Both the position numbers and the translations under genes were made by a program. 64,000 nucleotides of DNA from Gigaspora margarita (lineage: Eukaryota; Glomeromycota; Glomeromycetes; Diversisporales; Gigasporaceae): positions 326,378 to 390,377 of the forward strand of contig WTPW01000027.1 of assembly GCA_009809945.1 (NCBI GenBank). The letters are read 5' to 3'. Positions 33,579-46,171 of this stretch are shown piece after piece (within the stretch, counting starts at the first letter, position 1; every line of letters begins with the position of its first letter). The notes beneath the pieces are model-generated. The model did no database searches, was not told where the DNA came from, and saw only the letters and a list, made by a program, of their open reading frames with translations.

Positions 33579-33969
33579 ATAGTATCATTATACAAATAAA
33601 AATCTAACTTGTTATAAAGATATCTTTGTTATACATCTAACTTTTCAAAAAATTACCTGTTGGTTATACAAATTTAAACATATAACATATTAAAAATTTA
33701 TATAATAAGTCTATACAAAACTCAGTCTCAGTATTACATATATTCTTCAGGGTTCTATTTTACCTACATGCATTTTATGCATTTTTTAATTATGCAAAGC
33801 ATATACAATGTGAAAAATAGCAAATTATATATATAATATTATATTGTATAATCCCAAGCACTATGATTTAATTATAGAAAATTATAATAAACCCATCACT
33901 ATATAAAATTATAATAAATAAAATTTTTATAAGCATTAAGGATAGGGTATCCATATAATGTTACACATA

Positions 33970-34223
33970 TGGAGTCTTTGCAGTAGAAAGGGCCGATACT
34001 GCAATATAAACAATTTTGAGATAATTGGGTTTGAAAGTTTGATCACATGTAAACAAATCAACAATCTGCAGTACTAAAAATAAAATATCTTGACTTTTAT
34101 TATGCAAACAGGTTATTATTTATAATTGAAAAATGTAGCCCATGCCAAAATTTATTCAAATATAGCAAAAATATGAATTTGATTTTTGGGGCAGTATGGG
34201 CCCTTTCTGCTGCAAAGACTCCA
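33970..34223. mobile_element. TA-flanked inverted-repeat element
   Basis: TGGAGTCTTTGCAGTAGAAA at the left and TTTCTGCTGCAAAGACTCCA at the right, flanked by TA. Related to 10770-11109 by an inner TTTTGAGATAAT block. Confidence 0.75.
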
Positions 34224-37200
34224 TATATAATTTTATGCAGATCACAGAATTTAGCCCCTATAAAAGATTATACAAACTCGTAACTATTAAAGAATTTTAA
34301 CCCACAGTCTAATATCATTAAAAAGAAACTTTTTCAGTCATTTAAAGGTTGTGTATTTGTTAGTAAACAGTTTTTTCATTAAATGAACTGTTTAAAAAGA
34401 GGTTTGTTTAGAAATAATATAGTATTAACTTTGTGCATATGGCTTCAAACATGCACTTATCAAGTAAACTTTATTAAAAACTATTTTTTTCTTTAAATTT
34501 TATAGGATATAACTTTGGTTACTTGTTTACAACTAATAATATTATAAAAATTATTCATAATTAAGAATTTTTGGAAGTTTATAGAAACCTTTTGTATTTA
34601 TTAAGAGATCTATTTATAGATTATACAATATTTTAGAACCATATTAAATATAATATATAAACTACTTGGAAGGTTGGTTTTTTGTATGCAAGTGTTTGTA
34701 GCAAGTATTTAAAACTTATTGCAAATAAAATTTTTTATTATAATATGAGTAAGATTGTATAAAATAAAAAAATTATTGTAGGTTCAAAAATTTTTAGTCT
34801 TTATATATTCATAGGCATAAAATAATTTGATTAGCTAATATATAATAAAGCTATTTTATATATAAATTGCGAAATGAATAAAACTGAACCAATTTATTAT
34901 ATATAAAAAAATAATAAAATTTAAGTTTTTATTGCATATTTAAATACACTAAAAAATCTCATTAAAACTTAATAATTTCAAGATCCCAAAATTTAAAACT
35001 ATTTTCTATATTTAAATAAAGCTTCAAATTACAATCTATATTAATTTATTAATATTATTATAAAGTTACTATATATTACTTTTAAGCTCTTTTCTCAAAC
35101 AATTAGTTACACTTTGTGAGTTAGTTAGAAGCTTTAACACATATTTATTACAAATTACCTTATTTAAAGAATTGTCTCTTATCCAGGTAGGGTAAATCCT
35201 AGAATTACACAAAAAAACTTAAACTTTCTTTGTGAAGAGTCTTCTGTATTATTATAAATAGTGATTACATTTTAAAAAAATTATTATGAAAAAGTATTCT
35301 ATTTTTGTCTGTATATACCGGTAAAACTAATCTATCTGAATCTACTAAATATAGCCAATCAGTATAAATAATTCAAATGGATCTATTGGATTAGATCCTT
35401 ATCTGAATCCTAATTCAGCAGATCCTATAAATTGCAGTGATAGTAAATGACCTTCAAATGACCTTCAAATGACCTCAAATGACCTCAAATGACCTCAATT
35501 TTATTATGAATTTTAGTCTAAAATGATCTAGATCATTTGAAAAAAAGGCAAATGACCAGGTCATTTACCATCACTATTAAATTGTGAATCTGGATCTGAT
35601 TTGATTACTGGTTCTGGATTGGATCTAGTATTTCAGATCAGATCTGCAGAATATTAGCTATAGATCTGATCTGAGTACTCTCAAAGTAGCCAGATAATAT
35701 TAGGATTAGTTATTAAAAATAGTATGTACATAGTTATTTAATAAGTAGCTACACAATGCAGTTGTGTGAAACTAGAAATGAGATGTAGAAATTGGACTGT
35801 TTTATATTGCATAAAGAGAAGTTTTAAGGTTATTTTAATATTTAGATCTAATAAATACATAGATTAATTATTAATTCAAAATTTATTATAAATATTTCTA
35901 AAAATATAAGAATAAAAATTTAAATTTGTAATATTGAATTTAACTTGTTAAAAAAGTAATAAATCTAACAACAGTATATACATGCATAATTTCAAATAAA
36001 GTTTACATAAAATGCATACATCTTATTATGGAATCAAAAGTTATCAAACTTGAAAAATCTTATAAATACAACCCAAATATGATAAAAAAATTTTGGGAGC
36101 ATGATTAGAATGATCTAATAATTTATGCATGCAATTCATATAGTGCATGCTAGAATTATAAAATTTTTATATGAAAATCTTTCCTGTTTTAGTATAAAAA
36201 ATGTGGCAAATCACAAGTAAGAATCACAACCAATAAATAAAATGCCTAATGTCTGATTATAAACTTTGCTAGAAATGATTTGCTGCATGCTGACAAAGAA
36301 AGATTAGAGAGGATTAATACAAAGTTTTAAATACTAATATAAAAAAAAGGTAATTCAAAGATTTACACTCAAATATTTAACAGAACATAATTGGCAAAGT
36401 TCACAAAAATTTCATGATTACAAACAATAGCTATTTAGAATATTGTAAAGAGTAGTATTGCATAGTATCCGTAACTGCACGCACATAGAATGGAAGAAAA
36501 TTAAGCTGCTAAAGTTAGTAAATTAAAAACATGCTAAGCCAGAATAATGGGTATTGTTATGGGAACAGACAGAATTTTAAGAAATAAGATAATTTGCAAT
36601 TACCTTTTGTAAAAAGTAATACTAACCAAATATGGGATGAGATGAGAATCATAGAGGTGAAGGCATACAAATAGAGATGAAATCATGTGAACATGTTGTC
36701 CAATTGGAATCAAAAGAGCTACTCCACTTAACTTGTCTGTAAACTATAAACTATATACTTTGTCTCTATTTCTGGTATAATTATATACAACTAATTTAGA
36801 ATAAATACTAATAAGATCATTAAAGAACTAAAAAAATCCTAATCTCTAGGCTTATAACTGTATATAGCATGTATTTATTATAGTATTTCTAAATAAAACA
36901 TTTAATTAATTTAGTTATAATATTAATTTGTAATATTCTAATTAGAATTAATAGAATTAATAGTTAATTCTGTTCTAGCTAGATTGCTTCTAGCATAGCT
37001 ATCTTTTTACTCTATTAATTTATATCAACTTGGCAAAAAATTTAAACTAATAATAAATTTAAATTTTAACTACTAAATTCATTAATTTTACCAATATTAT
37101 CAGTTTTTTTAAATTTCTAGTTTTTCTAATATAACTAGTTTTCTTAATACTACTAGTTTACAAATAATACCAGTTTTATTAATTTAGTTACTAAGGTTGC

Positions 37201-37816
37201 ACAAGTTTTACTAATTTTATTAGTAAAATTAATTGGCTTCACTTGCAACACTAATAGAAATATTAGTAGAAATTATTTATAAATTCTAAAACCTTTTAAA
37301 TCTTATTAATAATGAAGATATTACTACAAGCATATATATATAATTTTTTTGAATAGTAACCCCTATGAATCAAACCTGTATACAAATTACAGAATCTTTA
37401 TTAAATAATACAAAATCTAGACTACTTATTGTAAATATCAAGTATATTTGTTGTGCATTAGATTGATTCTTGTATTAGATGAGATCTGGTCTAAATTTGA
37501 TTAGGGTTAGAGTAAAGTTATAGTAAAGTTAGGAGTTAGTTTAGGCCTGTTGTTGTTGATCATTTAATGCTAATCAAATGATTATTATCTGATTTGTATC
37601 AGATTCAATCTGATGTAAGTTTTAATCTAATGCACAACATATATGTACTTAGAATTTGTTTGTTATATATAAATACTTATCCATATACTAAACACAGTCT
37701 ATTAAAGATTTAAATAGTATAATTAGTATAATATAACAGATCTGGATCTTGTATATACATATTTATAGTAATTTTAAGAGTAAAACTAAATAGAACTCAA
37801 TAGTAAACCTTTTTAA
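34224..37816. other. 3.6-kb gene-free AT-rich stretch
   Basis: No gene recognised. Small features: tandem AAATGACCT repeats at 35445-35500; GATCTGGATC-type runs at 35580-35690; ACTAGTTTT/TACCAGTTTT repeats at 37080-37200. Confidence 0.5.
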
Positions 37817-38249
37817 CATATCTGCCAATTTTGAAAATTGGTATTAAAATGCATCCGACCTTGAATAGCTTTTGATTGATCAATTCTATTTGGCAATTTT
37901 ACTACCAAAATGTTCATCTCAATGAGACAATTCTAACGAGCCTAAAATAATTAAAATCCAATCACTGGATCCCAAGATCATGCTGGATCAGTATTTTTTC
38001 AAAGGGGTGCACCCATGGGTTTTATATATAAAAACATATAAAAACCTATGAGTGCACCCTTCTCAGAAAAAATACTGATCTTGTATGATCTCAGGATCTA
38101 GTGATTGGATTTTGATGATTTTGGGCTCGTTAGAATCGTCTTATTGAGATGAACATTTTGGTAATAAATTGCCCAAATAGGATCGATCAATCAAAAGCTA
38201 TTCAAGGTCAGATGCATTTTAATAGCGATTTCCAAAATTGGCAGATATG
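37817..38249. mobile_element. Foldback element with ~180-bp arms
   Basis: CATATCTGCCAATTTTG at the left pairs with AAAATTGGCAGATATG at the right. The inner arms share blocks with the foldback at 43053-44306 (ACTACCAAAATGTTCATCTC, AAAATCCAATCACTGGATC). The centre is a hairpin of GGGTGCACCCATGGGTTT. Confidence 0.8.
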
Positions 38250-38254
38250 AAAAG

Positions 38255-38445
38255 ATTTAAGGCACATGTGCACAATTTTTATTTTGTGTGCACAATTTTT
38301 TAAATTGGATATGCACATGTGTACAAAGATTTTTCTTAATTAACATATATGTTGTGCACAATTTTATATACAAATTTTTAAAGTATGCACAAAAAAATTT
38401 TCCAATGTGCACATGTGCACAAAAATTTTTTTCAGATTTCATACA
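38255..38445. repeat. GTGCACATGTGCACAA short repeat cluster
   Basis: About seven copies of TGTGCACAATTTTT or ATGTGCACATGTGCACAA in both orientations. The minus-strand frame that spans it (38257-38442) simply encodes the repeat. Confidence 0.7.
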
Positions 38446-38446
38446 C

Positions 38447-39146
38447 TAGTAGAGGGTACTACTTTAAAATTATATAATCTTAATAGTAAATTTTTTTATA
38501 TTTAATTTTATAAAAAATTATATAGTCGTCCCTCATTAATATTAACCTGTTAATATCAGCCTAAGCCACAAAATGAATTTTTGTAAATTTTTATATATTT
38601 AAAGTTCCCTTATATATATCAACTTTAATAATTTTCTCGTTAATATCACTATCAACATAAATTTAAACAAATTCAAATAGGTTGATATTAACAAGGGTAG
38701 ACTGTATTAAGTAAACTAATTTTAATTCTTAAGACAAGTTTGTAGTGAGCTTTTTCTGATTCTAATAATAGTAAAATTATTAAAATTGGTTAATAACTCA
38801 ATGAAATATATATTTTTAAAGATTGGGTATTAAAATTTAATAATAAAACTAACTTATAAATTTACATAAATTGACCAATCAGAATTAAAAATTTTGTGCA
38901 ACTCAGAAAAATTTGGGCCAATCTAGAAAACTTTTTGATATATACAACTATATTTTTTAAAATATAATTATAATTCAAAATTTTACTATAATAGATAAAT
39001 TGTTTTATTTATATTTTGTAAAATTTTTATAAAAATTAGTTGAAATTTAACAAAGTTTTATTAGTTGCATAGATCAGTTTTATGTGAAAATTTCAAAATA
39101 CCATATAAAACTACATAAAAATAATCTATGTACCCTCTACTCTTAA
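38447..39146. mobile_element. Inverted-repeat element AGTAGAGGGTAC with a nested TA-flanked MITE
   Basis: The outer ends AGTAGAGGGTAC and GTACCCTCTACT are inverted. Nested at 38523-38704 is a 182-bp MITE (TAGTCGTCCCTCATTAATAT... AACAAGGGTAGACTG) flanked by TA. Confidence 0.65.
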
Positions 39147-39976
39147 ATAAGATAAAGTATTAAATAAGAATTTTTGTATAAATATTTTTAAGATTTTAGA
39201 TCATTTATATAATAAGCTTAATACTAGGTGTTTGAAAATATTAGCAGATAATTTTTGTAAAAAGTTTAATTTAACTACTTTAGATTTTGGTTATAATTAT
39301 TTTAATTCAAAGAAAATATATTTTCTTTTTACAAAATAATGTTTTAACTTTTTTAATTATTTTTTTTAATTCACTTGATATTAATAAATGAAGTATTAGC
39401 TAAAACTTTATATAAATACTACTAGTGGCTATCATTGGGATAAACATAATGAGACAAATAGTTTATATATCTTAGCTGTACTATAAATTATAAAGAAGAA
39501 AAGTTATGTTTTCCTAGCTCCAGATAGTTGTACATTTTTGGCCAGGACAAATTGTAATATTGACTCACATTTATTACTTCATAGCAATTTTTTAGTCACT
39601 AAGAGGATTTAGCACAGTATTATATATTTTATATATAACACATTTTTCTACTATTTACAGGCTTTTACTAAAGTTTATAAAAAGGCTGTAAATAAAAAAG
39701 ATGCTAATAGACCAATAGTTTCTGAATAAGATCTCAATAATGCTTAGGGTTGAACTATTAAAAACAACTTTTTAAACCAAAAGCAAACCAAATACCGATC
39801 TCTTCTGCTATATCTGATCAGAAATGAGGATATATAGTTATAAATAGTTTTATAATGCTATATTATATATAAACAAAAATAATTATTAATAATTAACATT
39901 TTTCTTAGATTTAGCATATGCATAATAAGGGTTAAGGCAAAAGATCTGCTCCAGATTTATAGTAGTTATATTTATA
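39147..39976. other. Gene-free AT-rich stretch
   Basis: Nothing recognised; 39660-39720 reads weakly as FIKRL or YKKAVNKKDANRP in one frame, perhaps a transposon protein trace, too short to call. Confidence 0.4.
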
Positions 39977-40168
39977 CTATTAGCTCTTCCCAACTGATAT
40001 GCATAGTAGACAGATTTTGTACTAGTATCAGAAGGTTATAAGATTTGAAAACATTATAAACTATTGGATTTATATATCAGGTACTAACTTGGTAGATTAA
40101 GTTTTTATTATATTTGACAAGTTATCGATTTTTTTTAACAGAATTATTAGTTTGGGAAGGCCTGACAG
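39977..40168. mobile_element. TA-flanked MITE, CTGTCGGCCCTCCC family, diverged copy 2
   Basis: CTATTAGCTCTTCCCAACTG at the left and AGTTTGGGAAGGCCTGACAG at the right. The inner GGTACTAACTTGGTAGATTA matches copy 1. Confidence 0.8.
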
Positions 40169-41181
40169 TATATAATATATATACATGTATTTTTTATTAA
40201 AGTGTGCTTAAGAATTCTTACTTTCTTATTGCTATTCTTTATTTATACTTCTGTATAGTAGAATTAATATATTATTATCTAATAATTAAATAAATTTGCA
40301 AATGAAATATGTTAATAAATCAGTGTTTTGTTTAGAATATTAAACATTCTATTGGATATTTTTCAAAATTATATAACAATTTAAATTTTTCAACTAACAA
40401 GGTTTTTATCCTACAGATGCAGCTACTATAATTTATAGTTACAATGTTGTACTGTATATTAGTTGGCATCTTTTACTAATAGTAATTTAGTACATGTTAG
40501 CACTGTATAAAAATAAAAGTCACATACACATTACAATTGTAATGCTATTACAAAAAATTTTGAATTTATATCATTTGTATGAAAAAATTTTTATGCTCTA
40601 TACTTTCACCAAGAAAAATATACAAGTTAATATATATTAATAACAATACAATAAAATAAGTTTACAAAATACCATGCAAAGTACTATAGTTATCTAGATA
40701 ATAGAATTATATACAAAAAAATATAACAAATAATAATTTCTTTTAACAGATAATTATTTTTAGATAAACACATTATCTAGATCTAAACACTAATTTTTAC
40801 AATCATAAAAATTTAAAAAATTTATAGATTGTATTATTTCAGAATTGCAGCACTATCTGGAAGTATTAATTTCTCTTTTTGCAATATTATTTTCAAATTG
40901 TAATAATTAGAAATTATATAATACAGTAATAGAATTTATTTTATTTTTTACAAAATTTAAAACATATGGGGAGTGTCATAGCAAAAAACAGTTTCGTGCC
41001 AACCAATCAAATTTTGAGATTTAATATAATAACTATCTATTTTATAATTTTTTTATAAAAACAATTTTTAATCATCAAATATATTAATAAAAAAATATGT
41101 AATTTAGTTTTTTGATATGATCATATTATATAAGTGATAATTTATACTAGTTTTGGTAATAATTTTCTCAAAATCACATGA
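40169..41181. other. Gene-free AT-rich stretch
   Basis: No gene or defined element seen. Confidence 0.5.
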
Positions 41182-41416
41182 TCATTCTGAAGACGTGTTT
41201 TGCTGTGATGCCCCCATATATTGATTTAGCAAAAAACAATTCTCTTTATTAAATCTTGGTACAATATGTACTTCTTGGATAATGGATCCAATAGGAATAT
41301 TATAATATTCTTCAGAATAATACAAATGTGAACAGCTATAAGGTTCAGGTTCTTGTGGCAGAATATTATACCAATGAATTAATGCAAGTTCATATAACTC
41401 TTTTGACAAGCTCTAA
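41182..41416 (-). pseudogene. Isolated coding-like exon, possibly transposon-derived
   Basis: A 75-codon minus-strand frame with a balanced, non-repetitive composition unlike its AT-only surroundings: SKELYELALIHWYNILPQE, then YYNIPIGSIIQEVHIVPRF, ending FLLNQYMGASQQNTSSE and a stop. A T-rich tract ending TTTTAG just upstream (about 41414) looks like a splice acceptor, so this may be the last exon of a decayed gene. The IxxIxxVHIVPRF...NxYM pattern reminds me of the C-termini of fungal transposon-associated proteins; this is recollection, not a match. Confidence 0.35.
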
Positions 41417-41949
41417 AAGAATATTAGAAGTAGCAATATCTATGTAAAATATAACTTGTACTAAATATTTATAAATAAAATTGAGTTTTACTAAAACATA
41501 TCTATGGTGTTTTACACTATGTTATACAAAATATTAGAATAGCCAATCAAATTTGAGATTAGGTATAACATAAAATTTCATTCTTTTTGTTTATTTTTTT
41601 TAAAAAAGCATTTATATCTCAAAATTTTGCTTATAAAACCACTTTTGGGGCTCTAATAAAAAATTTTCTTGCTAAATTTTGTATATACTAATGCCCAGAT
41701 AAAATCCCAGGCCTTACCCTAACTCTAAAGTAATTAAAATTTATTTTTTGTTTTATAAAAGTTTACTTTTTTGTTTTTGCTACACAGATTTGCAAATTTA
41801 ATTTACCTATGGTAATAAACCACTATACTATATTTGACATAATAACATGCATGTGCATCATTTTGAAATTCACATTTTTTTGAAAATAGTTTTTTTTAAC
41901 AAAAAATAACACCCATGTGCATTTCAAAATAATATGCATCTTAAATATA
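41417..41949. other. Gene-free AT-rich stretch
   Basis: Only short repeats: TATGCATGTGCATCATTTTG near 41845 and a related inverted copy near 41905-41935. Confidence 0.45.
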
Positions 41950-42548
41950 CTGCTGGCCCTCCCTAGACTGATCCTGTCAAAATTGATAACCTGTCAAATC
42001 TAATAAAAACTTAATCTACCAAGTTAGTACTAATATAAAATCTAATAGTTTATAATGTTTCAAATCCAATACCTCCCAAAACTGATCTAAAACCTGTCCA
42101 CCATGCATACTAGTTTGGAGCAGTGTTGGCACATGACCAGGTCATAACAGGTCATATCAAAGTTTAATAAGTGAGATTATATGATTGTAGTTATATGATT
42201 TTATTAATTAAACTTGGTAATATAATCTGTATGCCTTAGTTATATGACCTCAGTAATTAAATTTAGTGATATGACCAGTTATGACCTGGTTATATGACTT
42301 TATTGTGATATGACCTGTTATGACTGGTCATAACAGGTCATATAACAATAAAGTCATATAATCAGGTCATAACAGGTCATATCACTAAGTTTAATTACTG
42401 AGGTCATAAACTAAGGCATACAGATTATATTACCAAGTTTAATTAATAAAATTATATAACTACAATCATATAATCTCACTTATTAAACTTTGATATGATC
42501 TGTTATGACCTGGTCATATGCCAATACTGGTTTGGAGAGGGCTGACAG
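41950..42548. mobile_element. TA-flanked MITE, CTGTCGGCCCTCCC family, copy 3, split by a hAT-like palindrome
   Basis: CTGCTGGCCCTCCCTAGACT at the left and GGTTTGGAGAGGGCTGACAG at the right, flanked by TA. In reverse orientation to copy 1. The copy is interrupted at 42121-42529. Confidence 0.85.
42121..42529. mobile_element. hAT-like 409-bp near-perfect palindrome
   Basis: Starts CAGTGTTGGCACATGACCAG and ends CTGGTCATATGCCAATACTG. 8-bp duplication GTTTGGAG (42113-42120, 42530-42537). The two halves are complementary over almost the whole length, built from TCATAACAGGTCATAT. Confidence 0.93.
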
Positions 42549-42837
42549 TATATATGCTATATAACAAAAGCAGTATTCTTAAAAATTAGCAAAATGTTTC
42601 AAAATATTGTGCTTGTGCATTCCAAAATAACATGCACTATCTTGAAATAATGCACAGATAGATATTATTATGTGCAAATATGGTAGTGCATTTTATAATA
42701 ATTGATAAAATTTTATCTAAGTAATAATTATTATTTACCTTTCTATACTATAAACTATTGCTAATTCTTTTTGGTCTTTTGCAAGAGTAATTTATTTAGC
42801 GGGTTGCAATATTGCAGGTTAATATTTAATTAAAAAA

Positions 42838-43050
42838 ATAATTAAAGTTAAGGTTAGTGTTCCTATAAACCTGAACTAAACTGAACCTAGATTAAGTTTA
42901 GGTTTAGGATCAGTTCAGTTATGTTCAATTTTGAACTTTTAGTCAAGTTCATGTTCAGTTCAGGTTCAATATTGAACTTTTAAGTCAGGTTCATGTTCAG
43001 TTCAGGTTCAATTCAAGGTTCATGAACATGTTCAGGTTTAGTGACAAAAC
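42838..43050. repeat. GTTCAGGTTCA minisatellite-type element, copy 1
   Basis: Dense GTTCAGGTTCA and TGAACCTGAAC repeats, ending TGTTCAGGTTTAGTGACAAA. The reverse-oriented copy is at 47007-47215. Confidence 0.75.
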
Positions 43051-43052
43051 TT

Positions 43053-44306
43053 AAGGTAAATATGGGTATTATAGTGCACTACCAATTATGGTGCACTACT
43101 GATACCATGTAATTTTAGTACAAATTAACTCATTTCATTAAGACAGATCAAATGGTACCAAAATTACGTAAATCTGATCAATACTTCTCAAGATATCATA
43201 ATTTAACCAAAACAAGCTGCATAAAGCAAATTTTAAAATTAATATAAAATAATGAATAGCTCTTGATAGAACAGTTTGTTTTCAATAATTTTACTACTAA
43301 AATGTCCACTCTGAAGAGGCAATTCTAGCAAGTCCAAACTTGCTAAAATCCAATTACAGGATCACAAGATCGTTAAGGTTTTATTCTTGTTTTAATGAAA
43401 ATAGAAAAGTTTGACTAAACAAATTTTCATCAAACACAATAAAAAACCTTAGTGATTCCATGATCCTGGGATTGGATTTTAGTAAGTATGGGCTTGTTGG
43501 AATCAACTCTTAAAGGCAGACATTTTGGTGGTAAAATTATCAAAAACAGACTGTTCTACCAAGAGTTATTCATTAATTTATGTTAATTTGAAATATTGCT
43601 TTGTGCAACTTAGGGGCGTGCCATTTATTATATAATATTTTTTACTTAGTAGCCATCCTCATCCATGTATGGTATGATCACTTTATCTAATTCAGATTGG
43701 TTAATATAATATGTATACGTGATCACTACCTTTGACCATGTATCTATGGTAAAAATTACATAATAAATAGCATGCCCCTTATTTTGGTTAAATTATGATA
43801 AATTATAAGAGCCATGTCATTAATCACCTGATTATTTTTTATCAGAGGCCTACTCCTTCTCCCTCTTCTTTAATATATATATAGTCAGGTTCTTATATAT
43901 AATTTCAACTTTTTTTACCTCCTCCCCCTCTAAAAAATCATCTGATTTTTGTCACTTCCCTAAAATATTGGTCAAAAGCACATAATTGTAGTACTATTCA
44001 ATTTATCTCAATGAGATGAATTAAATAATATCAAAATTATTCAATTCTGATTAATAGATCTCAATAGATCATAAAAAATTATATGTGCACTATAATTGGT
44101 ACCTGCATTATAATTTATTATTTTACTTTGTATTTTTTAATTAATGATATCTTATGATCTAGTGATTAGAATTGAATTATTTTGGTACTATTCAATTCGC
44201 CTTGATGTGACAAATCCAATAGTACCAAAAACATCTAATTCTAATTGATACATTATGTATTATTAGCCAACATACTTAACTGTGCTATTATACCCATATT
44301 TACCTT
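43053..44306. mobile_element. 1.25-kb foldback element containing a PIF-like MITE
   Basis: AAGGTAAATATGGGTATTAT at the left pairs with the right end TACCCATATTTACCTT. Matching arms can be followed inward: GTGCACTA.CAATTATGG; TTATCATAATTTAACCAAAA (split by the MITE on the right); AATGAATAGCTCTTGATAGA; AAAATCCAATTACAGGATC. Inner arms are shared with 37817-38249. No ORF. Confidence 0.8.
43613..43778. mobile_element. PIF/Harbinger-like MITE, copy 2
   Basis: 166 bp, same length as 10396-10561, with TTA on both sides (43610-43612, 43779-43781). It sits in the right arm of the foldback; the arm sequence continues on both sides. Confidence 0.9.
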
Positions 44307-44689
44307 AGTAAATTTTTTTATTGTCATTAGAATTTCTGAATTTGGAGTTTCTTAAAAAAAACCCCAATTTTTTTTACTAAATAAACCTTTTTCAACTTCT
44401 AAGAAAGTTGTAGAAGAGTGTCTTGTGATCAAAATAGTGGTTAAAAGTTAAAATCAGTATCGTAGAATGCAAGATATAAGTATTTTAGTTTTTGCAACTA
44501 TAAATTTTCTTATATATGTAAGTAAAGAAAAAAACAAATAGCTGTGAAGACTAAAATACTTATATCTTGTAATCTACTAGGCTGATTTTAAAAGTTTACC
44601 TATCATTTTGATTGCAAGACACTCTTCTACAATTTTAATTAGAGTTGAAAAGAGATTTACTTCATAGAAATTGGAAATAATAATATTTT

Positions 44690-45715
44690 TATAATTTTAT
44701 TAATAAAATTATGAAAAATATTATAATTCTCAAACAGTTACTAATTAATACTATCTTTATGCTATAAGTAAACTTGTTCTATGCATAAAATACATCATAT
44801 TGATATACTTTTACTTTTTAATTTTAAATTTTAAGAAAAAAATGCTTAATTTTGAATTTTTGATCAAAAATTTCAAAATTAAGTATCTTTTTCTTGAAAT
44901 TTAAAATTATAAAGTAAACATATTCTATATAGTGTATTTTTATGTGCAGAACAAATCTACTTAGAGCATAAATATATACTTAATTAGTAAAACGGTAAGG
45001 ATCATATCATTTTTAATAATTTTATTAATAAAATTATGAAAAATATCATGATTCTCAAAATTTTACCAATTAATTATATCTTAATGCTCTAAGTAGACTT
45101 GTTTTACACCTAAAAATATACTATATTGGTATAAGTTTACTTTATAATTTTATATTTTAAGAAAAGATACTTAATTTTGAAATTTTTTATCAAAATTCAA
45201 AATTACGCATTATTTTCTTGAAATCTAAATCATAAAGTAAATATATGCTAATATAGTTTATTTTTATGTGTAGAACAAGTCTACTTATAGCATGAAAATA
45301 GTATTAATTAGTAAAATTTTGAGAATCATGATATTTTTTATAATTTTATTAATAAAATTATAAAAAATAATATGATTCTCAATATTTTACTAATTAATTA
45401 TATCTTTATGCTCTAAATAGAGTTGTTTTATATATAAAATATACTATATTAGCATATGTTTACTTTATTATTTTAAATTTTAAGAAAAAAATGCTTAATT
45501 TTGAAATTTTTGATCAAAAATTTAAAATTAAGCAGCTTTTTTTAAAATTTAAAATTATAAAATACAAGTATATTGATATAATATATTTTTATATATATAA
45601 CAAGTTTACTTATAGCATAAAGATAGTATTAATTAGTAAAATTTTGAGGATTATAATAATTTTTATAATTTTATTAATAAAATTATAAAAAATATTATTA
45701 TTTTCAAATTTCTAC
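44690..45715. repeat. Tandem array of ~323-bp palindromic units
   Basis: ATAATTTTATTAATAAAATT recurs near 44692, 45021, 45344 and 45665, a period close to 323 bp. Each unit is itself inverted around TTTTGATCAAAAA (for example 44862). GAACAAGTCTACTTATAGCA-type phrases recur once per half-unit. A 65-codon frame at 45491-45688 is an artefact of it. Confidence 0.82.
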
Positions 45716-45725
45716 TAAGTAAACC

Positions 45726-45946
45726 AGGACCCTGAATAATCTATGTAATGTCATATTTGAAAAATCGCTAACAGAAGGCTGCCATTTTTTAAAAAGGTTA
45801 TATTTGAAAAGTAGGTATTGGGTAAAAAGGTTATATTTGAAAATGGATAATGTGCAAAATGAATATATTTGAAAGAATGCTACTAGGATAAGTTTTTTGA
45901 ATGTTATATTTGAAAAGTGGTAATGAAAATAGTGAGCATCTGTTCT

Positions 45947-45979
<33 letters not shown>

Positions 45980-46171
45980 TTTTTTTTTTTAGAGGGTGTT
46001 GATTTTTGTAAATATTTTTTGAAAGCTTATATTTCGAAAGTTGGTAAGCAATAGCAAACTTGGTACCTGATGTTTGAAATGTAGCTAATATATACCAAAA
46101 TAGAACCGCTAACCAAAAAATTTTTTACTATGATTCTCAAATATAACCTTTTATAGATTATTCGAGGTCCT
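45726..46171. mobile_element. hAT-like element, AGGACCCCGA family, copy 1
   Basis: AGGACCCTGAATAATCTATG at the left and ATAGATTATTCGAGGTCCT at the right; imperfect 8-bp duplication AGTAAACC/AGTGAACC. Internal TTATATTTGAAAAGTGG repeats and a ~31-T run at 45948-45978. Confidence 0.75.

Noticed and set aside
38257..38442. Cys/His-rich minus-strand frame (zinc-finger-like HVHIGKFFCAYF)
   Set aside because: The C and H codons come from the repeated GTGCACATGTGCACAA unit.
42121..42529. CRISPR-like array from regularly recurring GGTCATAACAGGTCATA
   Set aside because: The units lie in a palindromic transposon with an 8-bp target duplication; there are no unique spacers, and the DNA is fungal.
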